A stretch of 29,986 nt of DNA from Zygnema cylindricum. Lineage: Eukaryota; Streptophyta; Zygnematophyceae; Zygnematales; Zygnemataceae. The stretch is taken from positions 126,001 to 155,986 of the forward strand of contig JBBHKE010000928.1 in assembly GCA_037447655.1 (NCBI GenBank). Direction: 5' to 3'. This document shows, in pieces, positions 1-11,027 of the stretch. The notes beneath the pieces are model-generated. The model was not told the DNA's origin, did not search any database, and was given only the letters and a program-made list of their open reading frames with translations. The position numbers and the translations under genes were made by a program. Position 1 is the first letter of the stretch. The number at the start of each line of letters is the position of its first letter.

Positions 1-1016
1 TATAAAGATTTAAACTTTTTATAATTTTCAATTAATGCTCATTAATTTCATTATTGATATAACCGTTAGATTTTGTAAATTTCGCTATAATTTTTATAAA
101 TTTATAAAGTAAATCTTCTAAATTTTTATTGATAGTATTAATAAGCCGCTGTAAAGTTATATTTGATTTATGTACGTATTTTGAATATAAAATCTTAAGA
201 AAATATAAATCTACATAAGCACAAGTTTGATAAAATTGTATAAAATCTACAATATCATAACCTGCAGTATATTAGATTAACTTATTATAACTGTATTTGA
301 ATATACTATCTTTATTAAGAAAAAAGATCATTCGTGACTATCTAAACCATTGTTAATGAATTATTTAGAATATCTTTGGAAAGCCTTTATTTTTTTTTAA
401 CGTCTTGTTGGTTCTTTTAGTATGCATGCATGGACCAGCGTTGGGGTTCAGATAATTTGTTTTTTTGAGGTACCTTTAACTTCGAGATGTATGCTTATTT
501 TTTCTTTTTTAATGAAAATACTATTACTTCTGCAAATATTAGCTTCGTAAGATTTTTAAGGCATTAATGTTTCTTTTATTAGTGCAGTTTGTAAACCTAC
601 AACATAATTAACCAGAATGAATTTTTATTGAGATCTTATGTTTTTTGCTTAAGACTTAACTAACATATAATTTTTTGTCCATTTAATATTAACAACTATA
701 TTTCTAGTTAAAACTCTTCATTCATTTACTGCATTTTTTTTTAATTGCTGAAATTTGTATTTTGATCAATAATTGTTATTTTTCCATTATATCTTTAAAA
801 AGTTTTATGAAGTCAAAAATAAATCTGCCCAAAAACTAGTTCAACTTCCCAGGGTTTAAATCGTCTTTTAGACTATAAGTTAAACTGTTTAATTGAAGGA
901 AGTTTATGATTATAATTTATACACAACCTATCTTTCACTAACAAACCCACTCCCTTTTCTTGCCATTTAATACTTGTACAAACACGTTGTAAAGAAGCAA
1001 CAGAGATACACAAAAA
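1..1016. other. AT-rich non-coding DNA, nothing recognised
   Basis: Very AT-rich sequence with frequent stops in all frames. I see no domain, RNA gene or clear repeat. It could include the left end of the decayed transposon that follows, but I found no terminal inverted repeat matching the right side near 5,170-5,185. Confidence 0.5.
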
Positions 1017-2397
1017 TGGACGACATCAACCTTCCCGTTTTCAATCAAAGTTCACAAAAAGATACACCTCCAAATAAACATGTCACGAGAGGTGAACTGG
1101 AACGAGACCATTGAACGAACATAAAATATAGGTTTTGTTGATTTGTTGGGTCAAACTCCAAAAAACCCGAGAACCATTGCACTGAAGAGCAATGGTAGAA
1201 AATCGCAACTGCCGTCAGTTAACTACCAAACAGCAAAGGCCGTTCCATTACTTCATATAAACAAAAACTAAGCAACGAAAAAAAATATAAAGATGCAATA
1301 AAAAGGGAGAACGAAATAGGGGGAAGAACCTCAATGGATATTCTTTTATATATTAGACTTTATTCTACACTGTCGCTTTGACACTTCGGGGGTGAAAAGT
1401 GGACGGGGAGAATTCGGAGCGATTTGAGATATGCAAGGTAATAATGCGAGAACAAAAGTCAGTTCACGGAAACGAGTGATACATAAAATGAGACACCAAA
1501 TCAAGGGAGGCAAAACTTAAACCAACATTAACCTGGTCTAAAAAACATAAGCAACCAATTAAACATAAGCAACCAATTACAGAGAGCGAGATTAACGGTG
1601 ATGAAAGAAGACAAAAAACAACAGGGTGTAGGGCAATCCAATTTTGGTAGACGAATTAACAAATGAGAAAAATAAAGAGAGCAAAATGAAGAATGAGATG
1701 GAAGAAATGAAGACATTGGTGAGGAATATGACGCGTTTTCTCCAGGTAAAAGTCATGCACAACGTATAACTACGGATGAATGGTGCACAAGGTAAAAAAG
1801 CGGCGCTGATGATGACGAAAAAAAGTGCGAAATATAGGGGGGGGCTTCTAACACTGCAATAGAGAGGGTTAAAGAGGTGTTCAGTTCGCTAGAGAGCAGG
1901 AAAATCTCCACGCCAACCAAGAACCCTCTAAGGAAAGACAACCAGCATTCAGGGAATTTTAGTGCTGATGGATGGATAATCCCAAACCTTGTGGGAGCAA
2001 GAATTAGACGAGTTCATGAGGATGAAAGAACCAATGGCTTGTCGTAATGAAATGATGATTTAAATGGGTTGGTAGGAAGAATCTCAGGTATTATCAAAAA
2101 GGGGGATCAATTTGACAAAGAGAAAATGGAGGCGTTACAAAGGTCTAACGAAACAAATTGGAGGTGTTACAATTGTCTAATGAAACAACAACAGAGCTAA
2201 TCGAGCGTCGACTAGCTTTCGACATGGACTGTCCACGGAAAGACGAAGAAGATAAAATAGAACAAAAACAGAAAGAAAATGAGAGAGAAAAACGTATGGT
2301 AGTAATTCGTGAGAGAGAAATAAAACTTGGAGAAATAAAGGGAAAAATCAAAGAGATGCGTCTAAAATTAGAGTGTGCCAAGCGCGGAGTCAACTAA
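1017..2397 (+). pseudogene. Possible relic of a transposon accessory ORF (Harbinger ORF1-like)
   Basis: Short open pieces with ATG at 1017 (starting MDDINLPVFNQ, stopped after about 32 codons) and a longer piece at 2158-2397 are separated by frame-breaking sequence. The last piece is strongly charged (Glu/Lys/Arg-rich, with runs such as EREKR and EIKGKIKEMR) and looks like a coiled coil. Autonomous PIF/Harbinger elements usually carry a Myb/trihelix-like ORF1 with a charged C-terminal coil, convergent with or next to the transposase. A clear transposase relic lies downstream on the opposite strand (3990-5162). I recognise no Myb motif itself, so the link rests on position and composition only. 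It could equally be a decayed unrelated gene. Confidence 0.3.
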
Positions 2398-2669
2398 TCG
2401 AAACACGCAGTGGTTAAGGTTCAATTTAGTTGGCTTGTTTTTTACATGTTTCTTTCATCGATAGTTTAAAAGACCACAACAAAGACTGTACATTTGAAAA
2501 AACTATCAATAGATCATATTAAGAATGAGCAGTCGCATGCCTAACCAAACAACCAAAGCAATATGAGCTTCGTTTTGAAGTGTATTTAATATATGTTTCC
2601 GTTGTTTTTGTGTGTCTTAAAGATGCACGTTATTTGTTTTAAATTAAAAGAGTTTCGAACTGTGGAAGT

Positions 2670-3008
2670 GAAACAAACATGGAGCCAGCACCTCAGATTC
2701 AAATTTGTTGAAATAGAGCTTGTAAGATTGCTCAAGTGTAAATTATATGAAATTTGTCAATAGATGCAAAGAAGACTACGAATTAGCACTATATGGAAAT
2801 TTATTTGTATTATATGTTTTGTATTTTGACGATTTTTGAGGTCATTTAAGTCATATTTTTTGTGTGAGTTTTAGTGATGAAGGTTGTTTTTTATGGAATA
2901 TAAGGCATCCTGATTATCGACATGAGACAAACAAGGAGCCACCACCTTAGATCCAAATTTGTTGAAATAGAGTTTGTGGGGTTGCTGTTGTATAAATTAT
3001 ATGACATT
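2670..3008 (+). repeat. Degenerate direct duplication, two ~85-bp copies
   Basis: Copy one (2670 to about 2755) and copy two (2924 to about 3008) share an ordered block: gaaacaaacatggagcc / gagacaaacaaggagcc, then a block around caaatttgttgaaatagag, then aaattatatga. The offset is about 254 bp. The copies are diverged, so the duplication is old. No coding potential is seen. Confidence 0.6.
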
Positions 3009-3013
3009 CACCA

Positions 3014-3989
3014 ATCGAAGCGAACACCTATTTGAATGGGGATTTTACGGAAGTTTTTTTCTAGTATATTTAATCTATGTATATTTCGACTTTGAAAGTC
3101 ATTCAAATCTTTGTTTTTTTTTTTTTTTTGCAACTATGTGAAGACAACGATGCCCCATGTATGTGAGATGTTTGCAATGCAAAACAAAAATACACTAATA
3201 TGGCGATTTTGTAGGTAATTTTGGTCGAAGTGTAAATATAATCTGAACTTTACGGAAGTGTTCTCGTTCTGATAAATTACAGTGGTTATAAATTTACCAA
3301 AAAAAATTCACAAGTGTATTTTTACATAGTTTCAATATTTTTATAGAAACATAAAGTTATGATTCCAAGATTATTCACAACGATACAGGAGACCATTCAA
3401 AACCTTTGAGCTTGAAACCTATTTTTGTGAAAAGACACAGGGATACAAAGTTCACACTTATTATGTGAAATTGTGAGATTTCCATTTATAATTTGCAAAA
3501 TACTTAAAACAAACCTTAATAAAAACCAAACTCAAAAGAGCAAAACATAAGCGTATAAACTTCGACTATATACCATTTCGTCATGTAAATTATACAAAAG
3601 ACGTAGAAAATAGGTAGTAATTAAAATAACACGCAAAAAAATAGCATATATACATATGTTGGACTAAAAAAATCATTTTTGTTTTTTTTTTTACAGCCAA
3701 CAACGATGCCTACGTTTAAAACACTCTTGCTAAAACTCTTAAATTCTCAAATATACAACTATCTATCATGTCTATGAATCATGCACAAATTTTGCATGAA
3801 AATCAATCACTATATGAGGCTTCAACGGGCATTATGTCACTCCATCTCTCCTAACTCAGCGTCATCAATCATAACACATTGATCAAAACAGAATTTGCGA
3901 AATAAAGCATCCCTAACTATGCTTCACGCGCCTCGTGAAGCGGGTTCAACATGGTTTTGTCCCTCAAGCATAGTGAACTATCGCCTATG
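3014..3989. other. AT-rich non-coding DNA
   Basis: No gene recognised. The stretch lies between the putative ORF1 relic and the transposase relic and is probably the interior and 3' flank of the decayed element. Homopolymer T runs occur near 3113-3130 and 3678-3693. Confidence 0.4.
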
Positions 3990-5162
3990 CTATGGCAATA
4001 GATCGCCATTTAAAATCATAAAATTATGTAGAACACAACAAGCAACAACAACTGTTGGCACCATTTTCTCATTTACAAAAATGTTCCGCAATATTTCCCA
4101 ACGACCCTTTAAAACGCCAAAAGCCATTTCTATACCTACTCTTGCTATTGCCAGTGTATTATCAAAAGATTTTTGCAAAGCACTCCCCCAATTTTTTGTA
4201 CGGTATCGTTTGATTAGAAAATTAGATAAAGGGAAGGCCGCATCTCTACCAATAACGGGTTGGACTGTGTTAACAATAACGGGTTGGACTGTGTTACGAC
4301 AGTGTTAACAATAACGGGTTGGACTGTGTTACGACATATTTCTTTCACAAAGTCTGATAATATCTAGTGATTCCTTAATTTTGTGTACACCGTTGAAGCT
4401 TGGAATAATGTGGAGTCATGGGTCGATCTTGGTCAATCACAAAACACATCCCAAAAATTAAGCATATGGTCAAAAATTGCTAGAAGATCCACAGTGTGCC
4501 TTCAAAATATATTGTAGTACTCAAAGGCATTTTCAATAGGTCGTTATGAGAAGAAGATATGAGTGCCATGAACAACTCTAGTTATTTGGGAAATCCCATA
4601 AATCTCTTTAAACCCCTCAATTAATTATTGTAAGACACGCGCGTGAGGTCGTTGAATATATGTAGTTTGAAGCGGGCAAGCTAATACCGAGCAAATATCT
4701 TTGGTATAATTAACTATGGTGGATATACCGATACAAAATATTTTTGAAAACAAAGTGAGAGCGGTGTTATGCGCTAATCAGTATAGCAGAATAACACAAA
4801 CCTTATTAAAGTGTATGATATATTGATAGCGGGTATGTCGTTTTTGTACGTATGGCTCCACATCCCAAATAAACTTTTCAAAAGTGGATGGGGTCATACA
4901 AAAATGCCTCTTCTATTTTCTGTCCTATGTATGCTACAGACATTTAGCCACAGAGTGTTGCAAATATCGTCCCAAAAGCTAGTGGAGCGTGGAAAAACCC
5001 ACTATACTCTGTTACAAGGTAGAGACACATTACGCCTTGCTCTCAAATCTCCCAAACGTTTTTGTAACATGGTTAGTTCTAGTATGATAACATTGCCAGT
5101 TGTAGTCTGATAAGCAGAAAACGCAACATCCTTCTTTTCACAAGAATTTCAAATGAATCCAT
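3990..5162 (-). pseudogene. PIF/Harbinger-type transposase (DDE_Tnp_4), decayed
   Basis: Reading the minus strand from ATG at 5162 gives an ordered series of transposase segments in shifting frames: an N-terminal WVFPRSTSFWDDI block, MTPSTFEKFIWDVEPYV, a helix-turn-helix-like FCIGISTIVNYTKDIC, the first catalytic block (RVVHGTHI), the second (PRSTHDS), VQPVIGRDAAFPL, and an intact last stretch at 4178-3990 with IEMAFGVLKGRWEIL and VVACCVLHNFMIL. These follow the order in plant and animal Harbinger transposases. The coding sequence is broken by several frameshifts and in-frame stops. The first catalytic Asp (normally IDGTHI) reads His, and a stop replaces the Trp before the second block. The last catalytic Glu (GIEMAFG) is kept. 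A small internal tandem insertion (4251-4331) further disrupts it. It is not functional. Confidence 0.88.
4251..4331 (+). repeat. Three direct copies of a 22-bp unit inside the transposase relic
   Basis: The unit aataacgggttggactgtgt(ta) starts at 4251, 4275 and 4310. The third copy is separated by a further 11 bp that repeats part of the unit. In transposase terms it repeats the codons before the GRDAAFPL block. It is a local slippage-type expansion after loss of function. Confidence 0.85.
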
Positions 5163-5183
5163 TGTTTGAAATTAGCCCTTACC

Positions 5184-5413
5184 CAGTTATTCGAATAAGT
5201 TATTCAAATAAATAGTTAGTGTTACTGTTGTTATTAGTCTGTATAATTATTATTAACACAGATATTAGTCTATATAATTAGTGTTAGTTCAGTTCTAAAT
5301 ACTGTTAAATTAGCATTAACACAGTTATTAGTGTGTATAAATAGTGTCAGCACAGTTCTAAGTTCATATAATTAGTGTTATTGCATTTACCAGCACTGTA
5401 TAATTAGTATTAG
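5184..5413 (+). repeat. 230-bp perfect direct repeat, copy 1
   Basis: Every base from 5184 to 5413 matches 6974-7203 (offset 1,790 bp). Identity stops abruptly on both sides (c versus a on the left, a versus g on the right). The sequence is a piece of the AT-rich ~31-bp minisatellite with taattagt and cagttattag words, and it sits directly next to the start of the transposase relic. Confidence 0.95.
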
Positions 5414-5671
5414 AGACATACTCACGTCAACACATGATACAACATCAACCATAACACGATTCAATGAACAATTTGAAAATATGAAACTCTCTTTCTATTA
5501 TTAAACCCAAATTTCATTTCCGTACTATCATGCAATCTATGTGCTAATTAGCTTTATCGGTTCATGTTCAACTGAAAAGTACATAGAACAATAACCGTAG
5601 AGTGATTTTTTTAGCTCATTTGAACGATATCGTATTTCTTCAGTTGTATGTTGAAGCAACTATTGGGCCCA
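5414..5671. other. Non-coding DNA between repeats
   Basis: AT-rich sequence without recognised features. It is the first part of the 1.56-kb block enclosed by the two 230-bp direct repeats. Confidence 0.4.
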
Positions 5672-5831
5672 AAGTAAATCAACGCCCGTCACACAGGCAT
5701 GTACCTTGTCGAGTTTATCATGCTCGTTTGTCATGCCTTTTTTTCATGCCCGTTTTTCATGCTATTTTTCATGCCCGTTTTTCATGCCCGTTTTTCATGC
5801 CCGTTTTCCATTCCCGTTTTTCATGCCTGTT
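5672..5831 (+). repeat. 13-bp minisatellite (catgcccgttttt)n with leader
   Basis: A leader (aagtaaatcaacgcccg, then caggcatg) is followed from 5719 by about eight units of catgcccgttttt with small variants (catgctattttt, cattcccgttttt). Because 13 is not a multiple of 3, the tract stays open in all three plus frames and creates three overlapping false ORFs rich in FHARFSCPF-type words. The same leader plus array occurs in opposite orientation at 10858-11027, so this is a dispersed element and not a gene. Confidence 0.9.
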
Positions 5832-5908
5832 ACAAAAAACGAACATCCGTACTTTTTCTTTGGATGGCCCCGTACCTTTCCATGTAGTCGTTCGTAGAAT
5901 TAGTTAAC

Positions 5909-6160
5909 GGCAACGTGACATTACGCCAGCGGTACGATGGTTTGTGGTGCAATGGTTGGCAACGTCACATTGCGCCAACAGTACGGCGGTCTATGGAGCG
6001 ATAGTTGGCAACGTCACACTACGCCAACGGTACAGCGGGCTGTAGTGCGACGGTTGGCAATGTCACATTAAGCCAACGGTACGGCGGTCTGTACAACGAC
6101 GGTTGGCAATGTTACATTACGCTAGCGATACGACGGTCAGTACTGTGGACAATTGCACGG
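5909..6160 (+). repeat. 49-bp tandem repeat, about five units
   Basis: Units start at 5909, 5958, 6007, 6056 and 6105, each opening with ggcaa(c/t)gt and containing a cattacgcca-like core and cggtacggcggt-like words. The spacing is exactly 49 bp for the first four units and the last unit decays. It is more GC-rich than its surroundings. A 64-codon ORF crossing it is a by-product. Confidence 0.9.
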
Positions 6161-6166
6161 CAGCGT

Positions 6167-6184
6167 TACACCGCGAATCGTTAT
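6167..6184 (+). repeat. Dispersed 18-bp motif tacaccgcgaatcgttat
   Basis: Identical 18 bases occur at 21811-21828. A close variant in reverse orientation is at 24786-24803, and weaker relatives are near 11661 and 14343. It looks like the end of a short non-autonomous transposon family; see findings. Confidence 0.7.
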
Positions 6185-6364
6185 AAGTGTCAAAGTTGAA
6201 ATAGTGTTGAAGAAAATTTTACTGTAGTTAATGCTAATTAAGAATTTAATTTTTCTTTTAAAAAATGTGTATTCTAATTTTAGTTTAATGCTTATTTGGG
6301 AACAACAAAAATGGAATATTCTCCGTACGATTATATACATTAATTATTTTTTTATAGATTTTTG

Positions 6365-7530
6365 TCTTTGTTATTATTAGTTTTAGTACAGCTAGTCTGT
6401 ATAATTTGAGCTTGTACAGTAGTTAATAATGTATAATTAGTAATAGTACAGTTATTACTTTGTATAATTGGTATTAACACAAATTTTAGTCAATATAATT
6501 AGCATTAGAACAGTTAGTATTAGAACAGCTGTTAGTTTGTATAATTAGTCTTAACATATTTTAGTTTGTATAATTAGCGTGACCACAGCTATTAGTATAT
6601 GTAATTAGTGTTAGTGCACTTACTTGCACTTACTAGTACTATATAATAAGTATTATGACAATTATTATATAATTTATACTTGTACAATTATTAATCTGTA
6701 TAATTAGTATTAACTCACTTTTTTGTTTGTATAATTAGTATTAGTACAGTTATTAATCTGTATAGTTAGTATTAGCATAGTATCTAGTATGTATTATTTA
6801 TATTTGTACAGTAATTAGTATATATAATCAATATTAGTACGATAATTAGACTATGTAATTAGTAATGCCACATTTTATATAAATATTAGTATGTATAACT
6901 AGTACTGGTACGCTTATTAGTATATATAATTAGTATTAGTACAATTTATAATTTTTTATAATTAGTGGTTGTACAGTTATTCGAATAAGTTATTCAAATA
7001 AATAGTTAGTGTTACTGTTGTTATTAGTCTGTATAATTATTATTAACACAGATATTAGTCTATATAATTAGTGTTAGTTCAGTTCTAAATACTGTTAAAT
7101 TAGCATTAACACAGTTATTAGTGTGTATAAATAGTGTCAGCACAGTTCTAAGTTCATATAATTAGTGTTATTGCATTTACCAGCACTGTATAATTAGTAT
7201 TAGGACAGTTTTTAGTAATGCATAATTAGTATCAGGACAATTACTACATAATCAGAATTTTTACAGATATTTGTCTGTATAACTAATACGAACTCAATTT
7301 TTGGTCTGTAAAATTAGTATTAGTACAGTTGTGAATTTTTACAATAAGTATTAGTACAGTTTTTAGTATGTATAATTAGTTTTTTATTGTTAGTAGTTTG
7401 TATAATTAGTATTGATACAATTATTAGTCTCTATAGTTAGTATTACTACAGTTATTTATAGTGTTTAATTAGTATTAACATGGTTATTAGTCTATATAAT
7501 TAGTAATAGAACAATTAATAGTTTGTATTA
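6365..7530 (+). repeat. AT-rich minisatellite, ~31-bp degenerate unit
   Basis: More than 1 kb built from variants of tataattagtattagtacag followed by ttattagtctg. Units vary in length and sequence, as in an old tandem array. It contains copy 2 of the 230-bp direct repeat (6974-7203). No ORF of note. Confidence 0.85.
6974..7203 (+). repeat. 230-bp perfect direct repeat, copy 2
   Basis: Identical to 5184-5413. This copy is embedded within the larger minisatellite, which continues on both sides, so it is probably the source and copy 1 the derived one. Confidence 0.95.
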
Positions 7531-7919
7531 GTTTTTTTTTTCCATCTATGTTATATTTTATTTTTTAACATTACATGTTCTCATATTTGATTGGTCCTCT
7601 AGTTTGTACATAAGATTGCGAGGGAATGAATTATTCTTCGGTTCACGTCTGTGGGCTTCGTTTTCGTAATTCTTCAAAAACGAAAAAGTGTATTCCGCAC
7701 ATGATGTTCGATGGAGGACGGCAGCTGCCGTTTTCTATGCGCAGCTGTCAAGTTTTGACGCATAAAACTACATCTTTTGTCCGCCGCTACGCTCCAAAAT
7801 GGTCGAAATCTATCGTCCTTACCGTCACCGCCGCGTTTTTTGTCATTTTTTGAAATTTGGCGTACGAATGCCAAAATTTATGACATCGTTTTGCCCTTTT
7901 TTCAAGTGTGAACCACGAA
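7531..7919. other. Non-coding DNA with a GC-richer island
   Basis: Between 7615 and 7860 the base composition is richer in G and C and both strands have short ORFs (75 and 66 codons). Neither resembles a protein I know. A ggcagctgcc palindrome lies near 7722. It may be a piece of an old element or a regulatory island. Confidence 0.3.
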
Positions 7920-8538
7920 ATTGTTTCAACCGCTTAAAATTTTGTCGCGCTTGTGAACGTCGAATGTCATAATAAAATAAGCAATTCACACCGTCGGTGA
8001 AGGTTTACGGTAACAAAACTGCGACATCCACATGTAAATAAAAGTGTTGCACACAGTCATTTTTTTTCTTTACGTGAGCTCCACGGCGAGAGCACATGTT
8101 GGATTTAAACTTAGCCGCAAAACTGAAATTTAATCGTCTAAGCATTACACTAAACTTAGACGCAGATTGAAACGGAACCTCTCAAAACTGAAGTCGAAAC
8201 TGAAAGTACTTCAGTTTCGAGAGGTTTCGTTTCAATTTGCGTCTAAGTTGAATGTAACACTCAAATGATTAAATTTCAGTTTTGCGGCTAAGTTAAAATT
8301 CAACATGTGCTCTCACCATGGAGCTCACGTAAAGACAAAAAATGACTGTGCGCAACACTTTTATTTATATGTGGTGGAGCTCACGTAAAGAAAAAAAGTG
8401 ATTGTGTGCACCACTTTTATTTACATGCGGTTGCCACAGTTTTGTTACCGTAAACCTTCGTCGGCCGTGTGAATTGCTAATTTCATTATAACGGTTGACG
8501 TTCGCAAGCGCGGCAAAATTTTAAGCGGTTGAAACAAT
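7920..8538. mobile_element. Foldback / large inverted-repeat element
   Basis: The left arm (7920 to about 8193) is the reverse complement of the right arm (about 8209-8538), with almost no loop. The outermost 41 bases (attgtttcaaccgcttaaaa onward) match with only two differences. Inner blocks such as ccgcaaaactgaaatttaat and ggagctcacgtaaag also pair. The right arm holds an extra ~57-bp tandem duplication (8318-8374 and 8375-8428), each copy starting with ggagctcacgtaaag. There is no ORF, as expected for a non-autonomous foldback or MITE-like element. I see no clear target-site duplication at the edges. Confidence 0.85.
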
Positions 8539-8906
8539 ATTTTGAAAGTCAAAGCTGTTGAACCGATTGACCGTCAAATTTAGACTCAACGGTATTTTAA
8601 TTGTACCAATGTGTACTTCAAACATATAATCTTTCACAAAATGACATAATTGACTGTGCGCAACCAAAATAGTCTTTGCCATGATGAATTCCTTGAATTA
8701 TAGGTAGGTTGGAGATATACAGAGGGAGAGAGGATGGAGAAACAGTGAGAAATATAGTGATAAACATTTCCAAGAAAAACTACGAACTTTTTTTGAACGT
8801 TTTCTCTTTTTATGTGGTGAACAATTTCTTATTCTTCTACTATGTGTGTTCATTTTCTTATCTATTTATTTTATCCTACAACTTTTTCGCTTATGTTTGT
8901 CCATCT
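8539..8906. other. Non-coding DNA
   Basis: AT-rich. An 89-codon plus-strand ORF (8709-8978) is Phe/Tyr-rich, runs into the duplicated promoter region and has no recognisable domain; I treat it as chance. Confidence 0.4.
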
Positions 8907-10060
8907 TTAGCCACCAAAAAGAATATAAAGTTAGCTGACAATTTTTCAGTTGACTATTTTTTAAACATGGAGAGCTGAACCTTTTTCCCCTACACTTTTT
9001 CTCCTTTGAATTTAATTTCTCCTTGCGCAGTTTTTGCTTAAAAATCACCAGAGAAGGTGAATGTTTCTGGCCGATATTTAATTTGAACTGATTCTTTTCT
9101 GCTTGACACGTGCTAGAATCTAAATTCACTTCCTGGAGTTTGTTATCGCATTAGTTATTGCTTTGGATGTTAGCTTAAAAGAGTTAATCAAAACTAACAA
9201 AGTGCAAGTTTTTTTTTCACCCTTTTGCCTCATTTACAATTAAGTGTAGGTTTAGCTATTAGGTATTTTTTTAAGTTACAAAATAAATATTTTACAGACG
9301 TTGATATTTGACCGCAAAAAAATCCAAAATACTAGAACGAATAAGCATATGAATTTTTAACACTTTTTTGTTATAATTTTTGTATCTATGTTAAATTCTG
9401 AAAAATATACGCAATTTTACAAGTCGTGAGAAGCCTGGATTTTAAATAATGGTATTTCTATTATGAAAATGATCATGCATGAAATTTTTCGGGTAGTGTA
9501 ATATTTTTCCTTTGATATTCACTATTAGTACTAATCAAAATCATGAAATTTCGCCACATTAATTAACTTACAAAGTTTTATATCAATCGATGTTTTTCAT
9601 ATACTTATAATTACAATCCAAATGACGATAAATACGATGCGAATTTTGTAATAGTACGATTATATATATATACATTTTAGTATTTTATAAAAGAGGATTA
9701 ATTACAGATAATTTAAAAGCTAACTATTTCCTCATATTATCGGTGTTTTGTATTGTTTAAGCAGAAGATCAAACAAAAAAGAAACAAGAGGTGGGGAAGA
9801 GGGAGACACAGAGGAAGGAGGAGAGTGACAAGAACAACTATAAGAAGGCAAGAAGGGAGCAGTAAAAGAACAAAAAGAGAGAGGACAAGAGAGGAGGATC
9901 TCATCAAAAATGGATATGGATAGAGACTCATGCAAACAAATCATTCAATTTGTAGCCGTCTTCCTTAGCTCGTTGTTTCACTTGAAGAAGTATTTGCTGT
10001 TGTGCCAATTTCTTCCCAAAAATATCCTCCGGCTTTTAGACAAGAGGTCGCGATAGTCAA
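8907..10060 (+). repeat. Segmental duplication, upstream copy (promoter and exon 1 region)
   Basis: This block aligns colinearly with about 12313-13530. Examples: caccaaa followed by gctgaca(a/g)tttttcagttgacta (8908 and 12316), a gacacgtg block (9108 and 12531), gcaattttacaa(g/a)tcgtgag (9410 and 12852), aaatttcgccacatt (9545 and 12988), then a purine-rich leader and the exon 1 start. It is the decayed copy of the gene's 5' region, about 3.4 kb upstream of the intact one. Similarity fades after about 10100. Confidence 0.88.
9910..10056 (+). pseudogene. Frameshifted first-exon copy of the lectin-protease gene
   Basis: ATG at 9910 sits in the same purine-rich context (tcatcaaaaATGG versus tcattaaaaATGG) as the main gene. 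It encodes a matching start (SCKQIIQFVAVFL versus [13 protein letters not shown]). A single-base deletion relative to the intact copy (cttagctcg versus cttatgctcg) shifts the frame inside the signal peptide, and translation ends at TAG 10054-10056. At nucleotide level the block corresponding to [11 protein letters not shown] of the intact copy is still readable in the other frame. No PAN, lectin or protease exons follow before the second copy, so this is a solitary duplicated first exon. Confidence 0.85.
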
Positions 10061-10857
10061 CAAGACAAGTCGCGAAACTCGTTTGCCTACTCACAGCTAC
10101 CTACTACTAAACCCTAGACCAATAGGTACGTTTTACATTACAAGAAGGTATAGTGGTCAATGTATTTGATGTAGGACCATTACACCACATGGCCTTCGAG
10201 ATGATACTTGTCAAATCAGGAGTCGTGGTTTCTCTTCCCTTCTTCTCCAATAATATGGCGCCACGTGGCATCGCGTAACGATGTCTCCAAAAACCGCCAA
10301 AATTTCATTCCGGGTTGGCGGCTACAACGACGACCAATGGATCAATATATTTTGCATAGTTTGATTCCCGTCCGTATTCTGTCGGTTTATATGCAGGTTA
10401 TTGCATGTTTATTTAGTTGAATGAATTAGCCGGCTAGTCAATATTAAAATATAGATCACACCCCATATTTGTAACGATTTTTATACGACTCGACAGATAA
10501 AGCGAACGGTTGTTTTTGCGCCTGTAACTCTGTAGGCCCAAGATCACATCCTCGTCCAGTCGCATACTATTTGGTAGATGCTAAACTTCTTGCTCCCTCA
10601 GTTTGTCTCTTTGGATGCCTACAGAGAGCCATGGCCATCTAAGTTTTAGTGATTGCAACAAACATATAGACTATTAGTACCATCTAGAACAGACAACTTG
10701 AAAATACTTTTCAACACGGGTAACTTTAAAAGCAAGCGTGGTTCGTCTAAAGTGGCACAAAGCTTGAAGTACAGGTTTTATAAAATATACCTCAAATAAT
10801 GTCTGTGTAACTACATTTTTTTGTGTATGATTGTATGCATAACTCATGCATGTGATA
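10061..10857. other. Unrecognised DNA downstream of the pseudoexon
   Basis: No homology to the exon 1/intron 1 boundary of the intact copy can be followed here. A 70-codon ORF (10208-10420) and a short Cys-containing frame near 10500-10640 show no known domain. A weakly tRNA-like stretch at 10138-10213 was considered and rejected. Confidence 0.35.
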
Positions 10858-11027
10858 GGCATGATAAACGGGCATGGAAATCATGCATGAATAACGAGCA
10901 TGAAAAACGGGCATGATACACGGGCATGAAAAACGAGCATGATAGAAAGGCATGGAAAATAGGCATTATAAACAAGCATGAAAGACATGACTCGGTCCAT
11001 GCCTGTATAACGGGCGTTGATTTACTT
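10858..11027 (-). repeat. 13-bp minisatellite with leader, inverted copy
   Basis: On the plus strand it reads catgaaaaacggg with variants (catgatacacggg, catgaaaaacgag, catgatagaaagg), ending with catgcctgtataacgggcgttgatttact. The minus strand therefore reproduces the leader and array at 5672-5831. A 96-codon minus-strand ORF through it (10844-11134) is produced by the repeat. Confidence 0.88.

Noticed and set aside
5184-7203. The two 230-bp direct repeats as LTRs of a retrotransposon
   Set aside because: They lack TG...CA ends, no primer-binding site or polypurine tract is seen inside, and the repeat is a segment of a minisatellite.
10138-10213. tRNA-like stretch with ggtatagtggtc (box A-like) and cttcgag (box B-like), and acaag/cttgt ends 76 bases apart
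   Set aside because: The acceptor stem pairs at only five positions and the anticodon and T arms do not fold; at most a decayed tRNA-derived fragment.
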